DNA of 26,209 bases, taken from IMG/VR virus record IMGVR_UViG_3300032333_000126, positions 1-26,209 of that record; one strand, given 5' to 3'. The stretch's first letter is position 1. Each line of letters opens with the position of its first letter. Both the position numbers and the translations under genes were made by a program. The notes beneath the pieces were generated by a model that did not search any database, had not been told where the DNA came from, and was given only the letters and a program-made list of their open reading frames with translations. Origin of the DNA: a virus. Shown piece after piece: positions 1 through 4,636 of the stretch.

Positions 1-129
1 CCCGGTATGCGCGTTGCGCAGCTTGTTATTGCTCCTGTAATACTTTGTAAGCCAGTGGTATTAAAGGAAGGTTCCTTGTTTGAGGAGACTGACCGTGGTG
101 CTGGTGGCTTTGGATCAACGGGGGTATAG
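1..129 (+). CDS. dut: dUTP diphosphatase, C-terminal fragment (5' end outside window)
   Basis: dUTPase hydrolyses dUTP to dUMP and pyrophosphate, which keeps uracil out of DNA and feeds thymidylate synthesis. Reading from base 1 in frame 1 gives 42 residues and a TAG stop. The piece carries two hallmarks of the trimeric dUTPase family: [10 protein letters not shown] near its start, matching the conserved motif IV (R-x-AQLVI), and [10 protein letters not shown] just before the end, matching the glycine-rich motif V that closes over the nucleotide. The start and motifs I-III lie upstream of the window. The stop directly abuts the next ATG at 130, suggesting one operon. It pairs functionally with thyX at 1945, which consumes the dUMP made here. 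The family call is secure despite the truncation. Confidence 0.93.
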   Translation, partial: PGMRVAQLVIAPVILCKPVVLKEGSLFEETDRGAGGFGSTGV

Positions 130-549
130 ATGGCATACTACAATAACGATGAGCTACAACCAGTACACGCAGCTGATGCGTGGAACCTTGACAGGTATCT
201 TTTTACTGCTGTGGCATATCTTGCTAGGGCTGGTAAAAAGCAGGGGTCCTCATACGAGGAAGATGTGCTTAAAGCACTATGGTTTCTTGCATATGCATTG
301 ACCAAGAATACAAGTTACTCTAAAACAGTTGTGCATGTGTGTAAAGGATTAATGCATGAAGATAAAGAAACAGAGGGAGATCAACTATCCGTGCATGTTT
401 GTGCTACGCATGACACCGGAGATGTTAGCCAATATCCAGTCGATAGTGTCGAAGAGGAACCAAAGCTGGTTCGTGAGAGAAGCAATAGCACATTACATTC
501 ACCATTTGCGGATCGTGTCACAGAATGGCTCAAAGGAGCCATAGAATAG
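130..549 (+). CDS. DUF3310-like small phage protein, ORF extends through an overlapping gene
   Basis: The N-terminal half (about residues 15-60) reads AWNLDRYLFTAVAYLARAGKK, then an acidic Glu-Glu-Asp and LKALWFLAYAL. This matches the pattern of DUF3310 / SaV-like phage proteins, in which W-x-L-D, a K-Y-x-x-R-A-G-K-like segment and a D-x-x-K-A-x-W-Y-L helix recur. Family members are small proteins next to phage nucleotide-metabolism genes, and their biochemical role is not settled to my knowledge. The start codon follows the dut stop with no gap. Residues after about 75 do not resemble the family and coincide with an RHH gene read in the +1 frame (356-544). The true product may therefore be functionally only the N-terminal part, or both frames may be used. 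The stop lies 7 bases before tRNA-Asn. Confidence 0.68.
   Translation: MAYYNNDELQPVHAADAWNLDRYLFTAVAYLARAGKKQGSSYEEDVLKALWFLAYALTKNTSYSKTVVHVCKGLMHEDKETEGDQLSVHVCATHDTGDVSQYPVDSVEEEPKLVRERSNSTLHSPFADRVTEWLKGAIE
356..544 (+). CDS. Small ribbon-helix-helix (Arc/MetJ-type) DNA-binding protein, overprinted
   Basis: This 62-residue protein has a convincing RHH layout. A short strand, MFVLRM, is followed by helix A (TPEMLANIQSIVSKRN) and, after a QSW turn, helix B (FVREAIAHYIHHL), the F-V-R-E-A-I-x-x-Y-I pattern typical of the fold. Basic residues cluster before the strand. RHH proteins dimerise and insert the paired strands into the major groove of short palindromes. The start is supported by AAAGGA at 343-348, 7 bases before the ATG. 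The whole gene lies inside the 3' half of the 130-549 ORF, read +1. Its target is unknown; the palindrome ATGTATTACATC at two nearby promoters is a plausible operator (inference). I am more confident in this frame than in the tail of the overlapping ORF. Confidence 0.72.
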   Translation: MKIKKQREINYPCMFVLRMTPEMLANIQSIVSKRNQSWFVREAIAHYIHHLRIVSQNGSKEP

Positions 550-556
550 TTTGTAA

Positions 557-628
557 TCCTACTTAGCTCAGCGGTAGAGCGTCCGGCTGTTAACCGGATG
601 GTCGTTGGTTCGATCCCAACAGTAGGAG
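557..628 (+). tRNA. tRNA-Asn(GTT)
   Basis: A complete cloverleaf of 72 nt. The acceptor stem TCCTACT/AGTAGGA has seven Watson-Crick pairs. The D stem is GCTC/GAGC. The anticodon stem is TCCGG/CCGGA with loop CTGTTAA, giving anticodon GTT at 589-591, which decodes AAC and AAU. The T stem is GTTGG/CCAAC with loop TTCGATC. The discriminator is G628. The bases that follow are TC, so CCA is not encoded and must be added by the host enzyme. The gene lies 7 bases after the 130-549 ORF and is probably co-transcribed with it. Confidence 0.96.
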
Positions 629-661
629 TCCCCCATGTATGTAAACGCACTGGGGATAGTG

Positions 662-710
662 CCACTCTACGGTCCTTACTCTTTCTGCCGTAGGGTGGTA
701 TTATATTTTT
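662..710 (+). terminator. Probable intrinsic terminator after tRNA-Asn
   Basis: CCACTCTACGG (662-672) pairs with CCGTAGGGTGG (688-698) over 11 bp, with one G-U pair and a 15-base loop. A U-rich run TATTATATTTTT follows at 699-710. The loop is large for a textbook terminator, so it could instead be a structured processing or leader element. Confidence 0.5.
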
Positions 711-727
711 GCCACCGAAAGGTGAGC
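711..727 (+). promoter_or_regulatory. GNRA-loop hairpin that would hide a Shine-Dalgarno sequence
   Basis: CACC-GAAA-GGTG (713-724) folds into a 4-bp stem capped by a GAAA tetraloop, extendable by the outer pairs G711-C727 and C712-G726 around a bulged A. The 3' arm, AGGTGA, is also the only ribosome-binding-like sequence for the small ORF starting at 733, 7 bases further on. If the hairpin forms, it would block initiation there. Function is inferred from the fold only. Confidence 0.35.
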
Positions 728-732
728 ATTGT

Positions 733-825
733 ATGAAAGCACAGAAACCTCCTCTTCTGTCCGACGTACTCAAACTCTGCAAAAAGAAAAGACCAGCCCT
801 GTCACGCTGGTCTTTTTTGTTATAA
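733..825 (+). CDS. Possible 30-residue leader ORF ending in a terminator
   Basis: A short ORF, starting MKAQKPPLLSDVLKLCKKK and ending WSFLL, follows AAAGGTGA at 719-725 with good spacing. Its last 13 codons are encoded by the terminator hairpin at 787-818, and its stop codon overlaps the -10 box of the nuclease promoter. Translation to the end would run ribosomes through the terminator, an arrangement reminiscent of attenuators. No family resemblance is visible. It may be a chance ORF; the ribosome site is the main support. Confidence 0.3.
   Translation: MKAQKPPLLSDVLKLCKKKRPALSRWSFLL
787..818 (+). terminator. Intrinsic terminator upstream of the nuclease gene
   Basis: GACCAGC (791-797) pairs with GCTGGTC (806-812). 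The stem is extended by AAAA (787-790) with TTTT (813-816) and ends in a run of six T (813-818). The A-run on the 5' side makes it potentially bidirectional. A promoter -10 box begins three bases after it. Confidence 0.85.
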
Positions 826-826
826 T
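799..826 (+). promoter_or_regulatory. Promoter of the nuclease operon, leaderless
   Basis: An extended -10, TGTTATAAT (818-826), contains a perfect TATAAT at 821-826. CTGTCA at 799-804 is a fair -35 (4 of 6 bases of TTGACA) at 16 bp spacing, and lies within the terminator loop. Transcription should start about 7 bases after the -10, which is the A of the ATG at 833, giving an mRNA with essentially no leader. No Shine-Dalgarno sequence precedes that ATG. Confidence 0.65.
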
Positions 827-832
827 CAACAC

Positions 833-1240
833 ATGTATGAATACGGAATCAAGTTTAAACGAGTCATTGATGGCGATACTTTTGTTTGTGATATCGATCT
901 TGGTTTTGGCATCTGGATGGTGGATCAGCATTGTAGGCTCCACGGAATTGATACGCCGGAGAAAACAACAGCGGAAGGACGGAAATGTGTCCTAGAAGCT
1001 AAGTTCTGGTTTGATGATGCTGCAGCTAGGCTTGAAAAATTTACAATCCAAGTAGAAGCTAAGGCAGACAAATATGGGCGCAGGTTAGTCACTGTGAGAA
1101 GCGATAAGGGGTATTGCACTCTTAATGAACAGTTAGTGCGTGACGGACTAGCAGTACCATATTCAGGCGGAAGCAAACAAATGGTTTCATCTAAGAGGAA
1201 AATAGTAAGTGCAATACCTATTATCACAAATGCAACTTGA
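833..1240 (+). CDS. Staphylococcal nuclease-like (SNase/TNase) protein
   Basis: This 135-residue protein has the thermonuclease signature in order: RVIDGDTF (residues 10-17), RLHGIDTPE (35-43) with the Arg, Asp and Glu that are catalytic or calcium-binding in the family, KYGRRLV (80-86) with the second catalytic Arg, and LNEQLVRDGLAVPYSGG (97-113). SNase enzymes cleave DNA or RNA phosphodiesters using calcium. Length is normal for the bare domain. There is no signal peptide, so it probably acts in the cytoplasm, for example in host DNA degradation or nucleotide salvage. The ATG lies at the predicted transcription start. It heads a three-gene operon with overlapping ends (SNase, 1209, HNH) that ends at the 1715 hairpin. 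Confidence 0.9.
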   Translation: MYEYGIKFKRVIDGDTFVCDIDLGFGIWMVDQHCRLHGIDTPEKTTAEGRKCVLEAKFWFDDAAARLEKFTIQVEAKADKYGRRLVTVRSDKGYCTLNEQLVRDGLAVPYSGGSKQMVSSKRKIVSAIPIITNAT

Positions 1241-1472
1241 GTCCGTACTCGTTGGAGTTATAATTTCCAGCGGAATTATGTTCATTCATCAAAAGATTAC
1301 TGACTATGGCAGTTATCTAAACTTCCGCAAATGGTGCAAAGAGCGCAACATATCCGATGATGAGTTAAACAAGAATAGTATCCCAAAGTATTACGCCATG
1401 TGGAGACTGTCTCAGTTAGATGGAATTGAGATTGTAGAGTGCAAGGACGACAAAGATGCCTTACGTAAATAA
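1209..1472 (+). CDS. Hypothetical one-helix membrane protein
   Basis: The product is 87 residues. A hydrophobic stretch, SVLVGVIISSGIMFI (about residues 12-26), looks like a single membrane anchor near the N-terminus, and is followed by a polar, charged tail with KWCKERNISDDELNK. The GTG at 1209 is chosen because AGAGG at 1194-1198 sits 10 bases upstream. An ATG at 1230 is the alternative and lacks a ribosome site. The gene overlaps the end of the nuclease gene by 32 bases and the start of the HNH gene by 17, so translational coupling is likely. I do not recognise the family. The topology would place the tail on one face of the inner membrane. Confidence 0.6.
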   Translation: MQYLLSQMQLESVLVGVIISSGIMFIHQKITDYGSYLNFRKWCKERNISDDELNKNSIPKYYAMWRLSQLDGIEIVECKDDKDALRK

Positions 1473-1713
1473 AGCTAGGCCATATAAAAAGGAATACGAG
1501 CAACAGAAGGCTCGTGGCGAACACCCGTTACGCATGGAACGGCAACGTGCTCGCAGAGCCATGGATGCTAAAGGTATTGACCGCACAGGTAAAGATATTG
1601 ACCACAAGAAGCCACTATCTAAAGGTGGGTCAAACTCTATGAGTAACCTGATTTTGAAAAGTCCATCTGCAAACCGATCATACAAACGCAATAGTGATCG
1701 ATCAGTCAAATAA
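1456..1713 (+). CDS. HNH endonuclease-like small protein
   Basis: This 85-residue protein begins with a basic MPYVNKARPYKKEYEQQKAR segment and a helix rich in Arg and Ala, followed by the HNH core: IDHKKPLSKGGSNSMSNL then SANRSYKR. The likely active-site residues are D49-H50, N64 and N73, fitting the D-H / N / N version of the fold. Such short phage HNH proteins nick or cut double-stranded DNA; some assist terminase, others act as free-standing nucleases. No zinc-binding CxxC pairs are present. AAGGA at 1443-1447 precedes the ATG by 8 bases. It is the last gene of the SNase operon, ending at a hairpin immediately after its stop. Confidence 0.85.
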   Translation: MPYVNKARPYKKEYEQQKARGEHPLRMERQRARRAMDAKGIDRTGKDIDHKKPLSKGGSNSMSNLILKSPSANRSYKRNSDRSVK

Positions 1714-1714
1714 A

Positions 1715-1740
1715 AAAGGCCCCTCTGTGTAGGGGCCTTT
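1715..1740. terminator. Intrinsic terminator (probably bidirectional) after the HNH gene
   Basis: AAAGGCCCCT (1715-1724) pairs perfectly with AGGGGCCTTT (1731-1740) around a 6-base loop. The plus strand has only a short T run. The minus strand would end in six T, so it is stronger in that direction, although no minus-strand gene is seen immediately to the right. Confidence 0.85.
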
Positions 1741-1820
1741 AGATTCGCTCGTCTCAACTGTCGCTATAGTGGCATGATGGGCGGACTTTTAAGATATCAT
1801 CGCGTTTCATTAGCAATATA

Positions 1821-1844
1821 CCATGTATTACATCATGGTACAAT
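1821..1844 (+). promoter_or_regulatory. Promoter with palindromic operator-like site upstream of tRNA-Leu/thyX
   Basis: ATGTATTACATC (1823-1834) contains the perfect 5+1+5 palindrome ATGTA-T-TACAT, nested in an outer inverted repeat CCATG/CATGG (1821-1825, 1834-1838). It is followed by an extended -10, TGGTACAAT (1836-1844), nine bases before the tRNA. No -35 consensus is visible. The same 12-mer occurs just upstream of the -10 box of the ssb promoter at 2828. Confidence 0.6.
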
Positions 1845-1853
1845 AGTCCGTTA

Positions 1854-1934
1854 GCCCCGGTGGTGGAACGGTAGACACGACAGACTTAAAATCTGTTACC
1901 GCAAGGTGTACGGGTTCGAGTCCCGTCTGGGGTA
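1854..1934 (+). tRNA. tRNA-Leu(TAA)
   Basis: An 81-nt class II tRNA. The acceptor GCCCCGG/CTGGGGT includes two G-U pairs. The anticodon stem is ACAGA/TCTGT with loop CTTAAAA, giving anticodon TAA at 1887-1889, which decodes UUA and UUG. A long variable arm, TACC-GCAA-GGTG, is typical of leucine tRNAs. The T stem is ACGGG/CCCGT with loop TTCGAGT. The discriminator is A1934, the expected leucine identity base. CCA is not encoded. The thyX ribosome-binding site starts at the next bases, so the two are almost certainly co-transcribed. Confidence 0.96.
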
Positions 1935-1944
1935 TGGAGGAAAG

Positions 1945-2598
1945 ATGGCAGCTACACTCAAGTATATTCAGCCCGACGCGGAAGAATTCATGATTCATTT
2001 GGCTCGGATTTCATCCGATAATGAGAATAACCCTGAATATGAAGGCCTTTTACGTTACTGTATGCGTGAGGGACACTGGTCTGTATTTGAAATGGTTGAT
2101 GTTGTTATGGAAATCTACACATCAAGGGCTATTTCAGCACAAATCTTGCGTCATAGGAGCTTCCATTTTCAGGAATTTAGCCAAAGGTATGCCGTCACGA
2201 GTAAGATTGAGTTAGATTTGCCAAAAATGAGGCGAAAAGGCAGTACCAATAGGCAAGGAAGTGTTGAATTTGAGGATCAAGAAACACAATTTCAAATGGA
2301 TAATAAAGCACTTGCTCCAATTCTGGTTGCTATACGAGCTTATGACGAGTTAGTAAAGTCTGGTGTTGCACTAGAGTCGGCAAGAATGGTGCTTCCATTG
2401 TGTGTTGGTACGCGTTTGTACATGAAGGGTACGGTTCGTGACTGGTTACACTACTGTCGTGTGAGAATGAGTCCTCATACACAGCAGGAACACCGTGAAA
2501 TTGCAGAAGATTGCTGGTATGTGTTAAGTGAAGTACTTCCAGTAACTACACAGGCTTTTAATAAGTATTGGATGGCAGAAGAAAAGAGCGCTAAGTAA
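1945..2598 (+). CDS. thyX: Flavin-dependent thymidylate synthase ThyX
   Basis: ThyX methylates dUMP to dTMP using methylene-tetrahydrofolate, FAD and NADPH, and leaves tetrahydrofolate rather than dihydrofolate. The 217-residue protein carries the family signature RHR-x7-S at residues 69-79 (RHRSFHFQEFSQRY), a preceding GHWSVFEMVD segment that matches the conserved H-x-S-x-x-E helix, and a C-terminal Q-Q-E-H-R-E-I helix that fits the folate/dUMP-binding region. Length is normal. The ATG at 1945 is chosen for GGAGG at 1936-1940; an earlier in-frame start at 1906 would fall inside the tRNA-Leu. It works with dUTPase, which supplies dUMP. The stop codon lies in the loop of the hairpin at 2584-2610. 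Confidence 0.96.
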   Translation: MAATLKYIQPDAEEFMIHLARISSDNENNPEYEGLLRYCMREGHWSVFEMVDVVMEIYTSRAISAQILRHRSFHFQEFSQRYAVTSKIELDLPKMRRKGSTNRQGSVEFEDQETQFQMDNKALAPILVAIRAYDELVKSGVALESARMVLPLCVGTRLYMKGTVRDWLHYCRVRMSPHTQQEHREIAEDCWYVLSEVLPVTTQAFNKYWMAEEKSAK

Positions 2599-2610
2599 AT
2601 TAGCGCTCTT
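2584..2610. terminator. Bidirectional terminator between thyX and a convergent gene
   Basis: AAGAGCGCTAA (2584-2594) pairs perfectly over 11 bp with TTAGCGCTCTT (2600-2610); the loop GTAAA holds most of the thyX stop codon. The minus-strand copy ends in TTTTC and the plus-strand copy is followed by GGTTTCAC. It sits exactly where thyX and the minus-strand gene converge. Confidence 0.85.
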
Positions 2611-2614
2611 GGTT

Positions 2615-2809
2615 TCACTGGTTTTTACGTTTAGCCAGTTCGTTTCCAATCATTCTCCAAATGCGCCGTAAGTCGTCATCGCTTAACTCTACTAATAATC
2701 GCTGCACTGCAACAACTGTTACATTTTTAGCAATGAATGTTTCCGAGAAGTCAATTTCAGGGATAGCATTCTTGCTAATTTTTTTTACTACTTGACTAAG
2801 CCAGCTCAT
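2615..2809 (-). CDS. Hypothetical 64-residue protein, the only minus-strand gene
   Basis: The product begins MSWLSQVVKKISKN and ends in a charged helix with DDDLRRIWRMIGNELAKRKNQ. It is amphipathic and mostly helical by composition, without cysteine, a membrane segment or a recognisable domain. The start at 2809 is chosen because GTGGAG lies 8 bases upstream on the minus strand; longer in-frame starts would run through the ssb promoter. It is transcribed divergently from ssb, with the palindrome at 2828-2839 in the shared promoter region, and converges on thyX with a common terminator. This arrangement (small gene opposite an operator) is common for regulators, but nothing in the protein shows DNA binding. 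Function unknown. Confidence 0.6.
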   Translation of the reverse strand: MSWLSQVVKKISKNAIPEIDFSETFIAKNVTVVAVQRLLVELSDDDLRRIWRMIGNELAKRKNQ

Positions 2810-2827
2810 ATCATTATCTCCACTCTT

Positions 2828-2848
2828 ATGTATTACATCTGATATAAT
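2828..2848 (+). promoter_or_regulatory. ssb promoter with palindromic operator-like site
   Basis: ATGTATTACATC (2828-2839), identical to the 12-mer at 1823, directly precedes an extended -10, TGATATAAT (2840-2848). The ATG of ssb at 2858 lies only about 3 bases after the expected transcription start and has no Shine-Dalgarno sequence, so the mRNA is leaderless or nearly so. The palindrome sits between the divergent ssb and 2809 starts and could control both. Confidence 0.62.
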
Positions 2849-2857
2849 CATCTTACC

Positions 2858-3247
2858 ATGATTAATCAATGTACTATTGTAGGACGGTTAGTTGCCGATC
2901 CTGAGTCTCGTCAGACACCTAGCGGTAAGTCTTTGTGTAACATTCGTGTAGCTGTGGACCGCAAAGGACGCGAAAAAGAAACAGATTTCTTTAGTTGCAC
3001 TGCATTCGGACAACAAGGTGATGCACTTGCGGAATATGCACAAAAAGGTCGCTTGATTGGTATTGTAGGTAAGATTCAACTTGAACAGTTCGTCAATAAA
3101 GAAGGCGCTAAACAACAGACTGTCAAGATTATCGTTGATAATTGGCAGTTACTCGATTCACGAAAAGAACAAGAATCAATACCAAATCCAAAGCCAGCTG
3201 GTCAATTAAAAGTAGATGACATAGATGACCCATTCGCAGATGATTAA
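2858..3247 (+). CDS. ssb: Single-stranded DNA-binding protein
   Basis: SSB coats single-stranded DNA during replication and recombination. The 129-residue protein opens with MINQCTIVGRLVADPESR, continues with a strand holding CNIRVAVDR, then TDFFSCTAFGQQGDALAEYAQKG and GIVGKIQLEQF, all in the order of the bacterial-type OB fold (about residues 1-105). A short linker leads to an acidic C-terminus, DDIDDPFADD, which resembles the DDDIPF tip that recruits partner proteins, although the aromatic residue is not at the very end. It is shorter than typical host SSB because the linker is short. It is transcribed from its own promoter, with a strong terminator just after the stop. Confidence 0.95.
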   Translation: MINQCTIVGRLVADPESRQTPSGKSLCNIRVAVDRKGREKETDFFSCTAFGQQGDALAEYAQKGRLIGIVGKIQLEQFVNKEGAKQQTVKIIVDNWQLLDSRKEQESIPNPKPAGQLKVDDIDDPFADD

Positions 3248-3253
3248 TGAATT

Positions 3254-3279
3254 AAGTCCGCTATATGCGGACTTTTTTT
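3254..3279 (+). terminator. Intrinsic terminator after ssb
   Basis: AAGTCCGC (3254-3261) pairs perfectly with GCGGACTT (3267-3274) around the loop TATAT, ending in seven T (3273-3279). It separates the replication genes from the late operon. Confidence 0.92.
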
Positions 3280-3282
3280 ATG

Positions 3283-3288
3283 TATAAT
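3283..3288 (+). promoter_or_regulatory. -10 box of the promoter for the structural gene operon
   Basis: A perfect TATAAT at 3283-3288 lies 15 bases before the first ATG of the late block, right after the ssb terminator, with AGGTG at 3294-3298 as ribosome site. No good -35 is visible upstream, since that position is the terminator stem. It is the only recognisable promoter before some 22.9 kb of closely packed plus-strand genes, so it may be the main late promoter and may need an activator (inference). Confidence 0.6.
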
Positions 3289-3303
3289 GCACTAGGTGAA
3301 TAA

Positions 3304-3555
3304 ATGGGAGTTGTCAAAAAATATCAAAATCCATCCGGTGGCTTAAACGCCGCTGGACGTGCGCATTTTAAACGCACGACTGGAGCTAATTTAAAACCTC
3401 CAGCACCAAATCCGAAAACAAAGGCAGACGCAGGACGTCGTGCCTCTTTTTGTGCCCGTATGTCTGGCATGAAGGCTAAAAACACTTCATCTAAGACTGC
3501 AAATGACCCTAATAGCCGGATCAATAAATCCTTGAGAGCGTGGAACTGTAAATGA
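3304..3555 (+). CDS. Small conserved phage protein (DUF6321-like)
   Basis: This 83-residue, very basic protein has GGLNAAGRAHFKRTTGANLK, a proline-rich stretch, then RRASFCARMSGM and a C-terminal DPNSRINKSLRAWNC. The same blocks (GGLN-x-A-G-R, SFCARMSGM, SRINKALR-x-WNC) are familiar to me from small proteins of marine and other environmental phages, grouped, I believe, as DUF6321. Their function is not known. The cysteines in SFCARM and AWNC could bind metal or form a disulphide. It is the first gene of the late operon, behind the promoter at 3283. Confidence in the gene is high and in the family name moderate. Confidence 0.78.
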   Translation: MGVVKKYQNPSGGLNAAGRAHFKRTTGANLKPPAPNPKTKADAGRRASFCARMSGMKAKNTSSKTANDPNSRINKSLRAWNCK

Positions 3556-3563
3556 GGAAAACA

Positions 3564-3749
3564 ATGTCCCAGATGATGGGAATGAAGACAGGTGCTCATA
3601 AAGGTATGAGTAAGTCCATGGAAAAAATGGAAAAGCGTGAGTACGGCAAAAAGGGATTGTCACCAAAAGCATACGCTAAGCACGAAACTGCTGAGTATGG
3701 AAAGGGCAAGAAATGCCCTAAATGCGGAAAGGTCAACTGTACATGTTGA
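3564..3749 (+). CDS. Small Lys/Met-rich protein with C-terminal zinc ribbon
   Basis: A protein of about 61 residues with many Lys and Met (MSQMMGMKTGAHKG, EKMEKREYGKKG), ending in CPKCGKVNCTC. Four cysteines arranged C-x2-C-x4-C-x-C suggest a small zinc-binding knuckle. The ATG at 3564 has GAGGA 5 bases upstream. An earlier ATG at 3552, overlapping the previous stop as ATGA, would add 4 residues but has a poor ribosome site. The composition suggests nucleic-acid or protein binding, but no family is recognised. It lies second in the late operon, before the block of putative virion-internal proteins. Confidence 0.7.
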   Translation: MSQMMGMKTGAHKGMSKSMEKMEKREYGKKGLSPKAYAKHETAEYGKGKKCPKCGKVNCTC

Positions 3750-3769
3750 TAGGAAGGTAGTAGTACGTT

Positions 3770-4141
3770 ATGCCTCAGAATTTAGACAATCGTAACCCAG
3801 TCCCGAAATACAATAGTAGAGCTTCATTTGATGCATATGCAAAAAAGAATAATGGGAAGCAAAAGGGTGGTTCATTTGTACATCCCGGAACACAAGATTT
3901 AGGTTCATGGAGTGGACAAGTGGATCGCGAACGAGGAGGAGATGGGCGATTATCAGATAGTCGCACACAAACACGCCACATGGCAGAAGATGCTATAACA
4001 ATGCGAGAGATGATGGGTAGTCGTAAAAAAACAATTATTAGGGGCACCCCATCCAAGAATACTAAACTTGGAGGAGCAGGAGCTGGAATGGCAGCTCTGC
4101 TTGGAATGAAGCTCTTAGGCAATAGAGGAAGAGGTAGATAA
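3770..4141 (+). CDS. Hypothetical protein with hydrophobic-RGRGR C-terminal tag (copy 1)
   Basis: The 123-residue protein is polar and basic (MPQNLDNRNPVPKYNSR at the N-terminus, then HPGTQDLGSWSGQ and a Met/Arg-rich stretch). It switches near residue 100 to a Gly-Ala run and ends MAALLGMKLLGNRGRGR. This ending closely resembles that of 4637-5047 and, more loosely, of 5052-6317 and 7325-11503. It looks like a short amphipathic or membrane-active helix with a basic tail. The AGGAAGG ribosome site precedes the ATG by about 12 bases. The last codons contain AGAGG, which can serve as the ribosome site for 4144. Possible role: internal virion or assembly protein (inference from position and shared tag). 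Confidence 0.65.
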   Translation: MPQNLDNRNPVPKYNSRASFDAYAKKNNGKQKGGSFVHPGTQDLGSWSGQVDRERGGDGRLSDSRTQTRHMAEDAITMREMMGSRKKTIIRGTPSKNTKLGGAGAGMAALLGMKLLGNRGRGR

Positions 4142-4143
4142 TT

Positions 4144-4629
4144 ATGCCCCGTAAACGTGATGTAGGTATGGCTGGTTCGTCTGATTACGCAACAGAGTAT
4201 TACACAACTGATGCGCAGGGCAATCCAGTTCGCAATGCTCGTACAATGCGACTTCAAGGTATGGATCCTGTAAAGCGAATCAAGGATTCTCAACGTCAAG
4301 AAGAGCGCATGGAAATGATGATGGATAACGGTGTCCTGCCAAGTAAGCGGGACCGCACTCGTGCCATTGCAGTTGGCGCATCAATGAATGAGCGTCGCGG
4401 ATACTATAGTGAAGGTAAGTTTCAAGACGCGATTAAACGCGCTGATAATAAGCGTCAAGATATTGCAATTGATCGTGGCGAGAGACAGAACGACATTATT
4501 GCACAACAGGCTCGACAGCGTTATGCTCGCCAACAAGTTGGAAAAAATGATTTTGCAGCATCACCAAATGCGCGAACCACTCCAACATTATCTAAACGCA
4601 TACAGGCAGCAAATAAAAAGAAAAAGTAG
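4144..4629 (+). CDS. Hypothetical basic coiled protein with internal MNERR motif
   Basis: A 161-residue protein of strongly charged, Gln/Arg-rich, probably helical sequence (KRIKDSQRQEERMEMMMDNG; IAQQARQRYARQQ), ending in four lysines. Around residue 81 a small hydrophobic-Gly patch runs into an Asn-Glu-Arg-Arg motif (AIAVGASMNERRG). The same patch, with 17 identical bases, recurs in the 6320-7321 protein (GAGAMNERRKR). It starts two bases after the previous stop, and GAGG upstream lies inside the codons for the preceding RGRGR tail. No known domain is recognised. It belongs to the block of putative internal virion proteins by position and composition. Confidence 0.65.
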   Translation: MPRKRDVGMAGSSDYATEYYTTDAQGNPVRNARTMRLQGMDPVKRIKDSQRQEERMEMMMDNGVLPSKRDRTRAIAVGASMNERRGYYSEGKFQDAIKRADNKRQDIAIDRGERQNDIIAQQARQRYARQQVGKNDFAASPNARTTPTLSKRIQAANKKKK

Positions 4630-4636
4630 GTAGACA

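Noticed and set aside
381-782. 133-residue minus-strand ORF
   Set aside because: It runs antisense through tRNA-Asn, its hairpins and two better-supported plus-strand frames, with no domain resemblance.
729-995. 88-residue plus-strand ORF with a hydrophobic stretch and RRRK
   Set aside because: It overlaps the conserved SNase core in another frame, runs through a terminator and starts at a TTG; it is a shadow of the nuclease gene.
557-1934. tRNA genes as phage attachment sites
   Set aside because: Both tRNAs are complete and transcribed within phage operons; no integrase, duplicate tRNA 3' end or host flank is visible.
1906-1944. N-terminal extension of thyX by 13 residues
   Set aside because: The extension is encoded by the tRNA-Leu T arm and acceptor stem; the ATG at 1945 has a strong GGAGG site and the correct family N-terminus.
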